This document shows positions 24,547-33,515 of a stretch of DNA of 64,000 bases, piece after piece (position 1 is the first letter of the stretch; each line of letters begins with the position of its first letter). The notes under the pieces are model-generated. The model ran no database searches. It was not told the origin of the DNA and saw only the letters and a program-made list of their open reading frames with translations. The stretch comes from Methylothermaceae bacteria B42 (GTDB lineage: Bacteria; Pseudomonadota; Gammaproteobacteria; Methylococcales; Methylothermaceae): assembly GCA_001566965.1 (NCBI GenBank), contig LSNW01000032.1, positions 186,001 to 250,000 of the forward strand, written 5' to 3'. The position numbers and the translations under genes are program-made.

Positions 24547-25068
24547 ATGAAAATGATTAATCTTTCTTTAATTTTTGGTGTTTTTGCCATTGCTATCAGT
24601 GGAAGCCCTGCTGTTATGGCAGATGCGGGGAAAACCATTTATCCAGGTTCCATGTGCGTACCTTGGACTGCAAACGATCCGGTTCCCCGTTTGAATTCGA
24701 GCCGAATTTTTAATGATAGTACCCGAAGGTGGATGCGAGTTGATTGTCCGATACTCCATCAAGATTTTAGAAAAGGATTTTTAAATCTTCAAAAAGATTC
24801 ATTAGATGATGCGGATATCGGAGTGATTGATGCGCATTCAACTAGCAATGCCAGGTGCTGGCTTGCCAGTAGGCACCAAAACCTTTCTCGACTGTATTCT
24901 TGGAGTGGAGGCACTCGTAACACAGTGGGATTCGGCTCTCATGAGCAGAATTTGGATTTCAAAGGAGTGCCGGCAAACGATAACACTTGGTATTACATTG
25001 GTTGCCTAATCCCACCCAAGCAGCATGGTCGCGCTTCTGGAATCACTTACTACTCCAGTGACGAATAA
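24547..25068 (+). CDS. Exported protein of unknown function
   Basis: The protein has 173 residues with a signal peptide of about 25 residues (ending PAVMADAG). The mature part is about 148 residues with four cysteines (in SMCVPW, VDCPIL, ARCWLAS and IGCLIPP), which could form two disulfides, and is rich in Trp, Ser and Asn. No domain was recognised. TAGGAGAG stands seven bases before the ATG. It is more AT-rich than the glycosyltransferases around it and is flanked by its own terminator, so it looks like an independent, possibly acquired unit within the polysaccharide region. Confidence 0.65.
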   Translation: MKMINLSLIFGVFAIAISGSPAVMADAGKTIYPGSMCVPWTANDPVPRLNSSRIFNDSTRRWMRVDCPILHQDFRKGFLNLQKDSLDDADIGVIDAHSTSNARCWLASRHQNLSRLYSWSGGTRNTVGFGSHEQNLDFKGVPANDNTWYYIGCLIPPKQHGRASGITYYSSDE

Positions 25069-25084
25069 TCAGTCAATAACAATG

Positions 25085-25112
25085 CGGGCCGCAATCGAGC
25101 GGCCCGTTTCTT
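25085..25112 (+). terminator. Rho-independent terminator
   Basis: The stem CGGGCCGC / GCGGCCCG (25085-25092 and 25099-25106) closes an AATCGA loop and is followed by TTTCTT. It ends the transcript of the exported protein whose stop codon is at 25068. The next gene starts 22 bases further on. Confidence 0.75.
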
Positions 25113-25127
25113 AAATGGAGGAAATCC

Positions 25128-25799
25128 ATGATGAAAAAACAGTATTTTTTAGTTTTGATCATTATTCTAATGGCCTCAACCTTTGTGTTGGCCTGGAGTT
25201 ATTTTTCCCTGCCCAAAGCACAAGTTTCTCAACAGCAAGCGGCAGGGAGCCAGGAGAATCTGGCACCTGTCATCGCATCTTTATCCCAATCCGTGAGGGA
25301 GTTAGAGAAAAAAATGGAGACTCTCTCGGAAAGGATGGAACAGAAAATGAGCATGTTGAAGCAGCAACGGGCCGTTTCGTCGGATACCCTGGAGAGTTCC
25401 GAAGAATCCGAAGAAATCAGTGAGGAACAAGCCCAACAACAAGCAGAAGAATGGTATGAAAGGCAGTTGGAAAAATTGGACGCCGCGTTGGTTACAGCGC
25501 CCAAGGATGAAAAGTGGTCTGCCCGCACCACAGAGCGTCTGGAGGAGACCTTTGAAAAATTAAATGATTACGAAATCAGGGAAATGTCCTGTAGCGGCAC
25601 TCTTTGCAAGCTCAATGCCCGTATTTCTCCCCAAGCGCTGGAACAGGAAGGAGGCATTGACGGTCTCTTGCACGGTACAATGGGTTGGGAAGGACAGACC
25701 ATGGCGAGCGTAGATGAGGAAACTGGTGAAGTGACAGTGTATTTGTTAAGAGAAGGCGTAGATTTACTTTCTGAAAATGAAAACGGGGAAGTTGAGTAG
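25128..25799 (+). CDS. Membrane-anchored coiled-coil protein, unknown function
   Basis: The protein has 223 residues. Residues 6-27 form one membrane anchor, with the rest probably periplasmic. Residues 45-82 are a heptad-rich coiled coil (VRELEKKMETLSERMEQKM), and 90-115 a very acidic, Gln-rich stretch. The C-terminal domain contains MSCSGTLCKLNARI, a paired-cysteine phrase seen in uncharacterised proteobacterial envelope proteins. GGAGGAA precedes the ATG. The end of the gene overlaps the next glycosyltransferase by 23 bases, so expression of the two is linked. A scaffold or chaperone role in surface-glycan assembly would be a guess. Confidence 0.7.
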   Translation: MMKKQYFLVLIIILMASTFVLAWSYFSLPKAQVSQQQAAGSQENLAPVIASLSQSVRELEKKMETLSERMEQKMSMLKQQRAVSSDTLESSEESEEISEEQAQQQAEEWYERQLEKLDAALVTAPKDEKWSARTTERLEETFEKLNDYEIREMSCSGTLCKLNARISPQALEQEGGIDGLLHGTMGWEGQTMASVDEETGEVTVYLLREGVDLLSENENGEVE

Positions 25800-26871
25800 T
25801 TCACTTCCCTCGATACACATTCTCGGCAGCCGTCAGTTAGGTGGCGCGGATAGGTTTTATGTCCGATTGGTCGAGGCGCTTCATCAAGGCGATCATTGGG
25901 TGCTGGCGGTCAACCGGCCCGCCAGCCCGGTCTCGCCGCTGCTCGAAAGGGCAGGTGTGCCGCAAGTTCAAGTCCCATTGGCCAATCAATGGGACCTTTG
26001 GTCGGTCCTGCAAATAAGGCGGCTGGTCCGGCAGTGGCAGCCGGCGGTGGTGCAGACTTACATGGGCCGCGCCACCCGCCTGACCCGGCTACCCAAAAAT
26101 TCCAGTACCATTCACATTGCACGATTGGGGGGCTATTACAAAATTGACGGTTATTACCGCCATGCCCACGCCTGGGTAGGCAATACCCAAGGCATTTGTG
26201 ATTATTTGGTGCGGTCGGGGTTGCCGGCGTCCAGGATTTTTAAAATCGGCAATTTCGTGCCGCCGCCAATGGCGTATTCCCCACATCAGATTAGTGAATT
26301 TAAAGCGCATTGGGGTATTCCGGAGGAGGCTCTGGTGATTGCGGCGCTCGGGAGGATGTACCCGGTCAAGGGATTTGAGGATTTACTCCAGGCCTTTGCC
26401 CGCTTGCCTGGTGAAATCCATCACCGGCCTTTAAGGCTGGTCATTGCCGGAGACGGCCCTCAATTCGGCAATTTGCGGCAATTAGGCCGTGACTTGGGAA
26501 TCGCTTCGAGAACTACTTGGACCGGCCAGTTAAATCCGCCCGATCCTCTTTATGCCGTGGCCGATATGCTGGTTTGTCCCTCCCGCCATGAACCCCTGGG
26601 GAATGTCATTCTGGAAGCCTGGAATTATCGTTTGCCAGTCGTTGCCACATCAACTTTTGGGGCCACGGAATTGATTGAGCCGGATTTTAACGGAATTTTG
26701 GTGGAAATCCGGCAACCACAATCTCTCGCCAGTGCCATTCGGAACCTGCTGGTAATGCCTGAGCATGACCGGCGGAAAATAGGCGAGGCAGGATGGCAAA
26801 CCCTGAAGCGGCATCATAGCCAACAGGCCGTGGTGCAGGCTTATCTTGAGCTGTACCGACTGCTGACATGA
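25777..26871 (+). CDS. GT4-family glycosyltransferase
   Basis: The protein has 364 residues. IHILGSRQLGGADRFYVRL is the GT-B N-terminal loop, and CPSRHEPLGNVILEAWNY the donor-site E-x7-E motif. It is not close to the tandem trio upstream and resembles LPS-core type transferases. The ATG at 25777 overlaps the preceding gene by 23 bases; a TTG at 25792 would shorten it by five residues and is also possible. Its last bases overlap the GT9 gene as ATGA, so 25128-29002 is probably one operon. Sugar donor and acceptor are not determined. Confidence 0.88.
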   Translation: MKTGKLSSSLPSIHILGSRQLGGADRFYVRLVEALHQGDHWVLAVNRPASPVSPLLERAGVPQVQVPLANQWDLWSVLQIRRLVRQWQPAVVQTYMGRATRLTRLPKNSSTIHIARLGGYYKIDGYYRHAHAWVGNTQGICDYLVRSGLPASRIFKIGNFVPPPMAYSPHQISEFKAHWGIPEEALVIAALGRMYPVKGFEDLLQAFARLPGEIHHRPLRLVIAGDGPQFGNLRQLGRDLGIASRTTWTGQLNPPDPLYAVADMLVCPSRHEPLGNVILEAWNYRLPVVATSTFGATELIEPDFNGILVEIRQPQSLASAIRNLLVMPEHDRRKIGEAGWQTLKRHHSQQAVVQAYLELYRLLT

Positions 26872-27932
26872 ATCCAAACCACAGGTTGCCCGTGACACCG
26901 CCCCGGCGAATTTTGATAATCCGCCTCAGCGCCATCGGCGACATCGTCTTTGCCAGTGGTTTGATTCCGGCCTTGAAAGCCCGTTATCCCAACGTGGTCA
27001 TTGACTGGGTGGTGGAAGAATCCTATCAGGATTTGCTAAAAGCCCATCCCGGCTTGGACAAACTTTATCTTTGGCCCCGCCGGCGCTGGGGTGGCTTGTG
27101 GCGGGAAAGGCAATGGCCTACTTTGATTGGCGAAATGAAAACCCTGATAAAACAGTTCAGGGCGCGGCGGTATGACTGGATACTCGATACCCAGGGACTG
27201 TTCAAAAGCGGCCTGTTCGCCCGCCTGGCCCAAGGTCAATTCCGGGTGGGGCTGGGATCGCGGGAGGGCAGCCAATGGTGGATGGACCAGGTGGTTTCCC
27301 GGAAAACCCAGGACCGCCGCATTGCTTCGGAATATCTCCAATTGCTGCGGGAACTGGGCGTGGAACCTGGGGACACTCCGCTCGATATTTATCTTTCCCT
27401 TGGGCATCAAAAGGAAGCGGAGGATATTTTAAAGGGTTTAAATATCCATGGCCCTTACGTGGTCATGTGTCCCTTCACCACCCGGCCCCAGAAGCATTGG
27501 CTGCAAGCCCGATGGCCACAGTTGGCTAAATCCGTGCAGTCGCAATGGGGTTTCCCTGGTTTGGTAGTAGGCGCGCCTAGTGATAAAGAGGCAGCGGAAG
27601 ACATTGCTAAGGAAAGCGGCGCTGCCTGTTTATCGGCTGCGGGATTGACCTCCATTGGCGTCAGTGCCGCATTGATCCAAAAGGCAGCGCTGGTGGTGGG
27701 GGTGGATACCGGCATGACCCATCTGGGTATCGCGTTTCAGCGTCCCATGGTGGCCCTATTTGGCGCGACCCGCCCTTATCTTGATCCTGGTTTTGCAAAA
27801 GCCAAGGTGCTGTATCGCCCCAGGGAGTGTTCTCCCTGCCGCAAGCGGCCAATCTGTCATGGGCGATATGATTGCATGAGGGAATGGCGGGTAAGCGATG
27901 TCATGGAAGCCATTGAAAAGGTAATCCGTTGA
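26868..27932 (+). CDS. GT9-family glycosyltransferase, heptosyltransferase-like
   Basis: The protein has 354 residues. ILIIRLSAIGDIVFASGLIPAL near residue 14 is the N-terminal signature of ADP-heptose:LPS heptosyltransferases, and VVGVDTGMTHLGIAFQRPMV is the C-terminal donor-binding motif. The best-known members add L-glycero-D-manno-heptose to the Kdo of the LPS inner core at the cytosolic face of the inner membrane. The similarity to WaaC-type enzymes makes inner-core assembly the best guess. It is coupled by a 4-base overlap to the upstream GT4 gene and by TTGA to the downstream one. A C-terminal cysteine cluster (CSPCRKRPICHGRYDC) is typical of one subgroup. Confidence 0.9.
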   Translation: MNPNHRLPVTPPRRILIIRLSAIGDIVFASGLIPALKARYPNVVIDWVVEESYQDLLKAHPGLDKLYLWPRRRWGGLWRERQWPTLIGEMKTLIKQFRARRYDWILDTQGLFKSGLFARLAQGQFRVGLGSREGSQWWMDQVVSRKTQDRRIASEYLQLLRELGVEPGDTPLDIYLSLGHQKEAEDILKGLNIHGPYVVMCPFTTRPQKHWLQARWPQLAKSVQSQWGFPGLVVGAPSDKEAAEDIAKESGAACLSAAGLTSIGVSAALIQKAALVVGVDTGMTHLGIAFQRPMVALFGATRPYLDPGFAKAKVLYRPRECSPCRKRPICHGRYDCMREWRVSDVMEAIEKVIR

Positions 27933-29002
27933 AAATACTGCATGTGGAAGGTGGCCGCCATTTATACGGCGGTGCCAGGCAAGTGGCCTATTTGCTTAAT
28001 GGCCTGAGGGATTATCCGGCAGAGCACATCCTGGTGTGTCACCGGTCCAGCCCGTTGCCGCAAGCCATTGATAATCCAAAAGTCCGTATTTTCCCTTGTC
28101 CAGTGGGGGGAGACGCGGACCTTGTCTTCGCCTTTCAACTTTACCGCTGGATTCGGCATGAAAAACCCGATATTTTGCACCTTCACAGCCGCCGGGGTGA
28201 ATTGCCCGCCATGCTGGCTGGTGTGGCGTCCCAGGTGCCGATGATTGTGACCCGACGGGTGGACAATCCTGAAAACCCATGGTTGGCCAAACTGAAATAC
28301 CGTCATTTCCGGCGGGTGATTGCCATATCCCAAGGCATAGCCGAAGTACTGATCAAACAAGGCTTGCCCGAAGAGAAACTTTCCCTGGTTCATAGCGGCG
28401 TGGATACCCAAATTTTCCGGCCCCCCAGGAAAGAATCTATGCGGGGGCAATTGGGGATCCCGCCGGATCACATCGTCATTGCCGTCGTCGCCCAGCTCAT
28501 TCCCCGCAAGGGCCATCTGGTTTTATTCGAATCGTTATCCAGACTACGCCGCGACTACCCGGAACTAAAGCTGACTAGTTTGGTGTTTGGCAAGGGACCA
28601 TTGGAAGCGGAACTGAAGGCGCATTGCCAAAAATTGGGCCTTCAAAATCAAGTCCGGTGGATGGGGTATCGTGAAGACATGGCGGAAATTCTGCCTGCCA
28701 TGGATGTCGTCGTACACCCGGCTTTGAAAGAAGGGCTGGGAGTAGCTTTGCTGGAAGCGGCCGCCTGCGGCTTGCCCATCATTGCCAGCCGCTCGGGTGG
28801 GATGCCGGAAGTGGTTGAAGATGGTGTTAATGGTTTGTTAGTCCCGCCGGGTGATCCAAATGCCTTAGGTTGTGCTATCAATCACCTTGCCCGGGATTCA
28901 ATGTTAAGATCCAAAATGGGAGAGGCGGGCAGACAAAAAGTATTACGGCAATTCTCTATTGCCAGTATGGTGGAAGGCAATTGGCAAGTTTACAAAAGAT
29001 AG
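27929..29002 (+). CDS. GT4-family glycosyltransferase
   Basis: The protein has 357 residues. The N terminus MKILHVEGGRHLYGGARQVA and HPALKEGLGVALLEAAACG (E-x7-E) mark it as GT4. The start is a TTG that overlaps the upstream stop as TTGA; it is chosen because KILHVE is the family N terminus and AGG lies eight bases before it. It closes the 25.1-29.0 kb operon, likely acting after the heptosyltransferase on LPS core or a related glycan. No terminator is evident in the 88 bases before the convergent propeller gene. Confidence 0.88.
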   Translation: MKILHVEGGRHLYGGARQVAYLLNGLRDYPAEHILVCHRSSPLPQAIDNPKVRIFPCPVGGDADLVFAFQLYRWIRHEKPDILHLHSRRGELPAMLAGVASQVPMIVTRRVDNPENPWLAKLKYRHFRRVIAISQGIAEVLIKQGLPEEKLSLVHSGVDTQIFRPPRKESMRGQLGIPPDHIVIAVVAQLIPRKGHLVLFESLSRLRRDYPELKLTSLVFGKGPLEAELKAHCQKLGLQNQVRWMGYREDMAEILPAMDVVVHPALKEGLGVALLEAAACGLPIIASRSGGMPEVVEDGVNGLLVPPGDPNALGCAINHLARDSMLRSKMGEAGRQKVLRQFSIASMVEGNWQVYKR

Positions 29003-29090
29003 ACAATGCTTTTTAAATCAAAGCCAATGATTTTCCCTTTCATCCCATCGGTTATTATTTAAAACGTATGGGATGCAAGAGGAGAAATCA

Positions 29091-30587
29091 TTATGAGATA
29101 TGACGTTTATTTCTGCCTATTAACCACATATATCCCGTGGGAAAAAGAAAATACAAAAAACTAGGTAATAGAGGAACGGCAGCGAGTTGCCAATTATCCG
29201 GTTTGTATGCCCAAACATCACCTTTGACAGGGTCAACCACTCCCAGAAAGGCATCTAATTCCTTGCTATATTTCCATTTTCCCAGCACCCCCCTAAAAGA
29301 AGCTTCTAAGCCCTCTAATGATGGCGCAATAGGGTCGTTTTCATTCGTTAGTAAATTTAATGTCCATTCGCTTGGGTTGTTTTTTACATCGGACGGTGGA
29401 AGCAATTCCCATACATCATAATCCCCGCCCCATAATATAAAACGTTGGCGCACAGGATCATAATCCATGCCGTAGTCGCCTAATTTCTGAAAATCAAAAA
29501 CACCCCCAACTACCTGGGGCACAAAGTTTATATTCTTGTTGTTTTCTCCCGGTTCATCCAATAACCATAGATTAAAGTCTTTGGTTATTCCCGCCATTCT
29601 TAGGAAAAGATTATGGTCAGGGGAATAGGCTCCCGCCCCTTGGCCTGAAAAAGTATCACTGGCTGTACCTACTAACTCATAAGCATCTTGAGAAGGGTCA
29701 CTCAGATCATTTACAGTATATTTAAATAAACTATTTTTGCTTTGTATATACAAGACATCTTTACCCCCTTCAGAGGTATAGGCTGTTGCCCCATTCACCA
29801 TGGATTCTAATGCCCTTCCATTAATGTTCGAATTCAAAATATTATCCCGGTTTTGCCACATGTTTCCTCCAACTACCTGGGGATACTTGGCAGGATTGAC
29901 TTGAGAACCGGTCGCGCCACCAACTTTGTTAGGATCAGCTTTGCTTGGATCCCAGAAATAAGGGCCTGACAAAATACTGCTATTACTGGCAAGGTCGGGT
30001 CGTCTAAATGGTCCGCTGCCATAGGCTGCTCCCCCAAAAGTTACGAAACGATCCACGGTGGGGAGGTATTCCGAGTTATCATATGTATGTGCCGAAACAG
30101 GCGCGTCATCCACGCCGAAGACTGAGGTGAACACCCCGCCCCAAGGATCATGGTCGAGAGGGGTAAATTTAATGGCACTAGGTAACGAAGCTCGCTCCCA
30201 TTGTAATGTGGAAGCGCGCCAGCGGTAGACATCGTTGCCGGTATAGTTGGCGTGTCCGCCTCCATAAAAAATCAAGTCCCCCCGTTTGCTATCCCACGCC
30301 ATGGAACTCCAAGCGCCAATAATCCTGCCAGGGTCCCCTTTAACGGTACCTTCGGGAGGGGGATTGGGTATTTGATCCGATGGTGTCCATACCTCCTGGA
30401 ATTGATTCGTGTTCAGCTTGATCCAGCTATTTTCCGGAATGGTGTTTAATTTTTCGATAGCCGGGGAGATATCGGTAAATGTAAAGTTATCCGCATGAAG
30501 AAGTTTTAAAGGCAGAGTAGCGCTGACTAGCGCGGAGGTGAAACAGAGTGATTTTTTAAGTGTATTTTTATTTATCGAATTCCTCAT
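29091..30587 (-). CDS. Exported kelch/propeller protein with C-terminal sorting-like tail
   Basis: The protein has 498 residues. An N-terminal signal peptide (about 32 residues, ending LKLLHA) is followed by repeats of the kelch/galactose-oxidase kind: MAWDSKRGDLIFYGGGHAN, FVTFGGAAYG, and MDYDPVRQRFILWGGGDYD-like blades about 60-90 residues apart. The last 25 residues are VPLLPSF, then a hydrophobic helix, then GRNKRHIS. That matches the general design of PEP-CTERM/VPxxP-CTERM exosortase signals, though the first motif is not canonical. The start overlaps the flippase stop by four bases. Base composition is AT-rich. A role in binding or modifying the exported polysaccharide is inferred from position. 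Confidence 0.72.
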   Translation of the reverse strand: MRNSINKNTLKKSLCFTSALVSATLPLKLLHADNFTFTDISPAIEKLNTIPENSWIKLNTNQFQEVWTPSDQIPNPPPEGTVKGDPGRIIGAWSSMAWDSKRGDLIFYGGGHANYTGNDVYRWRASTLQWERASLPSAIKFTPLDHDPWGGVFTSVFGVDDAPVSAHTYDNSEYLPTVDRFVTFGGAAYGSGPFRRPDLASNSSILSGPYFWDPSKADPNKVGGATGSQVNPAKYPQVVGGNMWQNRDNILNSNINGRALESMVNGATAYTSEGGKDVLYIQSKNSLFKYTVNDLSDPSQDAYELVGTASDTFSGQGAGAYSPDHNLFLRMAGITKDFNLWLLDEPGENNKNINFVPQVVGGVFDFQKLGDYGMDYDPVRQRFILWGGDYDVWELLPPSDVKNNPSEWTLNLLTNENDPIAPSLEGLEASFRGVLGKWKYSKELDAFLGVVDPVKGDVWAYKPDNWQLAAVPLLPSFLYFLFPTGYMWLIGRNKRHIS

Positions 30588-32074
30588 TGTTGATGAGATT
30601 GCTTGGTTGTATGGCGTAAAAATAAATTTATAAACTTAAATTTCCATCTTTGCTGTTCTGTTTTTAGGGATTTTAAAGGTATAAACAGAAAGAAAATGGC
30701 ATAAGAAAATCCTCCTACAAGTGTCATATATAATATATAATATATATCGTTGTTTTTTATATGATTAGGTATCCATGTTTCAGCAGCGAAAAGAGTGATA
30801 ACTAAAATGGAATTCAATAAGATAGCGGGAGCTATAGCAAAAAAAATTCTCGATTTTTTTGCTTTTATACAACTGGTGGCTAAAAAATACTGATGAAAAG
30901 CGGTGTATATAAGGGAGAATACTACCGCCAAGGCAATACCCTTGAGCCCATGGGGGAGGGCGATAATGATAGATAAACACATAATGATTAAGCTTGAAAC
31001 TAGAACAAACAAATCACGATGCAACCAATTTCTTGCGGCTAATACGTTAGAAGAGAGTGTGCTAACCATCCAAAAAGGCCAAGCATATGCTAATATCATT
31101 AAGGGAGTAGAAGATTCAACCCACTTTTCTCCGTATAAAACACTAACTATTGGTTTTGCCAACCACTCCAATCCTACGTAAACAGGTGTTGCATAGACAG
31201 CAAGAAGTGCGATGCTTCTAAAGAAAATGTATTGACACCTGTCATGGTTATCTTGTTCAACGGAAAGGACCCGAAATAATACTGGTTGTACTGATCCGGA
31301 AAAGAAAGTATGAGGCATCATGGCTAAGCTTTCACCTTTATTATAAAGCCCTACACTTGCGGGTCCCAGTGTGCGGGAGAGAATAAAAATGCTGACTTGA
31401 TTCCTTAAGTAAAGAATAATGTCACTCATCGCCTTAAACATTCCATATTGTGCCAAATGCTTTCCCTTTTTAAAATCAAAATTAAATCTCGGCAACCATC
31501 TGGTAATTATAAACAACATAAATATATTTGTTATTGATCCAATAATTCCACCCCAAATTAAACTCCATACTCCAAAACCTTTGAAAGCTAGGATTATGCT
31601 GGATATCGATGAAATTAAAAGCGCTATGAAGTCTAAAAGCATTTTTAGTTGGAAGCGCATTTCTCTCTGCAGCATGCTGTTTGGCAAGTTGGCTAGCGGC
31701 CTATAAACAAAAGATATTGCAGATAATCTTAGAAGGTCGGTATATATATCATTGTTATACCATTTGGAAAACCATGGAGAAGAAAAATAAAATATCAAAT
31801 AGATTAAAGTTCCAGCTAAGAATTGTAAGGTAAATACAATATTGTAATCTTTTTTTGTGACATTTTTTTCGCGTATCAGGGCTTGCACCATCCCTCCTCC
31901 AGCGAAAAAGCCTGCCAACCCGGTGAATACCTGAATTGTTAACAGCGTTCCAAATTCCTCCGGCGCCAATAGACGTGCTAATATAATTCCGGTAATAAAA
32001 TTAAGTACATAATTGGCAGTGTTGCCTGTAAGAACCCACGAAATGGTAGAGTATAAATCTTTTTTTGTTGTCAT
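30584..32074 (-). CDS. Polysaccharide flippase, MOP/MATE-like (Wzx type)
   Basis: The protein has 496 residues with 12-14 predicted membrane helices. It opens with KKDLYSTISWVLTGNTANYVLNFITGIILARLL, typical of the MVF/Wzx branch of the MOP exporters (polysaccharide synthesis family), and contains GPASVGLYNKGESLAMMP. It would flip lipid-linked oligosaccharides across the inner membrane. It lies between capK and the propeller gene in one reverse-strand operon and is notably AT-rich, suggesting acquisition as a block. No Wzy polymerase or Wzz length regulator was found in the window, so the pathway is incomplete here. Confidence 0.88.
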   Translation of the reverse strand: MTTKKDLYSTISWVLTGNTANYVLNFITGIILARLLAPEEFGTLLTIQVFTGLAGFFAGGGMVQALIREKNVTKKDYNIVFTLQFLAGTLIYLIFYFSSPWFSKWYNNDIYTDLLRLSAISFVYRPLANLPNSMLQREMRFQLKMLLDFIALLISSISSIILAFKGFGVWSLIWGGIIGSITNIFMLFIITRWLPRFNFDFKKGKHLAQYGMFKAMSDIILYLRNQVSIFILSRTLGPASVGLYNKGESLAMMPHTFFSGSVQPVLFRVLSVEQDNHDRCQYIFFRSIALLAVYATPVYVGLEWLAKPIVSVLYGEKWVESSTPLMILAYAWPFWMVSTLSSNVLAARNWLHRDLFVLVSSLIIMCLSIIIALPHGLKGIALAVVFSLIYTAFHQYFLATSCIKAKKSRIFFAIAPAILLNSILVITLFAAETWIPNHIKNNDIYYILYMTLVGGFSYAIFFLFIPLKSLKTEQQRWKFKFINLFLRHTTKQSHQQ

Positions 32075-32116
32075 TAATGGGTTCTTTCTGACTTTTGTGA
32101 TTAGATTAGGTGAGGA

Positions 32117-33493
32117 TTAAGAGTGTTTGATATGACTGACTACATACCGGTATTTGCCAGATTTATCTGGTACAATATCATTAACAATATCAATTGTTAC
32201 ATCGACATCATTACCCAACCTTTTTCGAATGCCCTCTGCGATTAACTTGTTTTTATCATCCGTCCAATGCTTGGGGTTTCGTACCAGTTTTATTTTTATG
32301 AATTTTGGGGATTTTTGAATAATTCTAAACTTTCTTACACCCGGGATATCCCGAACTACATATATTAGGGATAATGCGTGCATTACTGTTCCGTCAGAGC
32401 GGATGATAAAATCGGTTTGCCGGCCACTAATTTCTTTTAATACATTTAATCCTCGGCCTTTTTGACATGTTTCAGAACTCCATTTGGCCATATCTCCGGT
32501 ACGATACCGTATAAATGGTTGAACTTCTGATGCCAGATTGGTAATTGTAACTTCTCCTATCTCACCATCAGCCACTGGGAGATTTTTATTATTAAGAAGC
32601 TCTATTATTATCCACTCCGAATTTACCAGCATTTGACCCTGGGGCGATTCCAAAGCCATGAGGCCGGCATCTCTGGCGCCATATTCATTGGCTACTGGTA
32701 CGTTAAAGATTCTAGTTAAAAGTTCACGTTGGTGGGGGTATAGTGGTTCTCCTGTTGTACAGACGACCTTAAGTTGCGGAATTTTTATTTGTTTTCCTTC
32801 TTTTTCCGAATATTCGGCCAGTAAAGCTAGGCTGCTGGCATAGCCATAGATGCATTTGGGTTGATACGCATTCAAAATGTCAATATAGTTGGCCATGTGA
32901 TGTTCGGACATCTCGAATGCATTTAGAAGCAATTGGTTACATAATCTATCTCGAATCTGTTTGATTTTGTCGGTACGATTTAATTCCGTAGGTGCGCCCC
33001 AGAGAAAAACTTCTCTGTCCCCAGGTTCTAATCCCCACCACTTTCTTGCCCTCATTCTGCATGCCGCATCCACTGCCTGACGTTTCCGCCCAAAGTAAAA
33101 AATCAATGGTTCTCCCGTTGAACCTCCGGTGTTGTAGCGATAAATTCCACCAGGAGCATCTTTCCAAACCATTTCGTTGCCATGGCGCCGAGCGTCTTCC
33201 TTGTCCATGAGAGGTAACTGCTTAAATTCGTCCCAGGTTAAATGCTTAGGGTCGATTCCAGCTTTTCTAATTCTTTCTGCGTGCCAGGGGCAATGATGAA
33301 GAGCGGAACTTAGAAGTTTACGCAAACGCTTAAGTTGTAAACGTTTAATTTCTTCACAGGTGAGGTACTGGGTTCGCTCTAATTCCGCCCAATATCCGAA
33401 GGTAGGGCGACCGAGCAAAGCTTCATGAGCTCTAAAAATATTCCTGCTAAAAATGCTTGGAAAGGACCAGGTACTTGTTTTAACGAGGGGCAT
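32117..33493 (-). CDS. CapK-type adenylate-forming enzyme (PaaK-like)
   Basis: The protein has 458 residues. YRYNTGGSTGEPLIFYFGR is the phosphate-binding loop of phenylacetate-CoA-ligase-like enzymes, and VANEYGARDAGLMALESPQG and IRYRTGDMAKWS are the later adenylation motifs. Relatives called CapK occur in capsule clusters, where the substrate is unknown; an acyl or amino modification of the glycan is one idea. I start at ATG 33493; GTG 33505 is the alternative, and neither has a ribosome-binding site. The start region overlaps the -10 box of the tRNA-Gly promoter on the other strand. It is the first gene of the capK-flippase-propeller operon. Confidence 0.85.
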   Translation of the reverse strand: MPLVKTSTWSFPSIFSRNIFRAHEALLGRPTFGYWAELERTQYLTCEEIKRLQLKRLRKLLSSALHHCPWHAERIRKAGIDPKHLTWDEFKQLPLMDKEDARRHGNEMVWKDAPGGIYRYNTGGSTGEPLIFYFGRKRQAVDAACRMRARKWWGLEPGDREVFLWGAPTELNRTDKIKQIRDRLCNQLLLNAFEMSEHHMANYIDILNAYQPKCIYGYASSLALLAEYSEKEGKQIKIPQLKVVCTTGEPLYPHQRELLTRIFNVPVANEYGARDAGLMALESPQGQMLVNSEWIIIELLNNKNLPVADGEIGEVTITNLASEVQPFIRYRTGDMAKWSSETCQKGRGLNVLKEISGRQTDFIIRSDGTVMHALSLIYVVRDIPGVRKFRIIQKSPKFIKIKLVRNPKHWTDDKNKLIAEGIRKRLGNDVDVTIDIVNDIVPDKSGKYRYVVSHIKHS

Positions 33494-33502
33494 GGATATA
33501 AT
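33475..33502 (+). promoter_or_regulatory. tRNA-Gly promoter
   Basis: TTGTTT (33475-33480), a 16-bp spacer and a perfect TATAAT (33497-33502) stand 13 bases before the tRNA. The box lies within the start-codon region of the divergent capK gene. Confidence 0.6.
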
Positions 33503-33515
33503 CACATAAGTAAAT

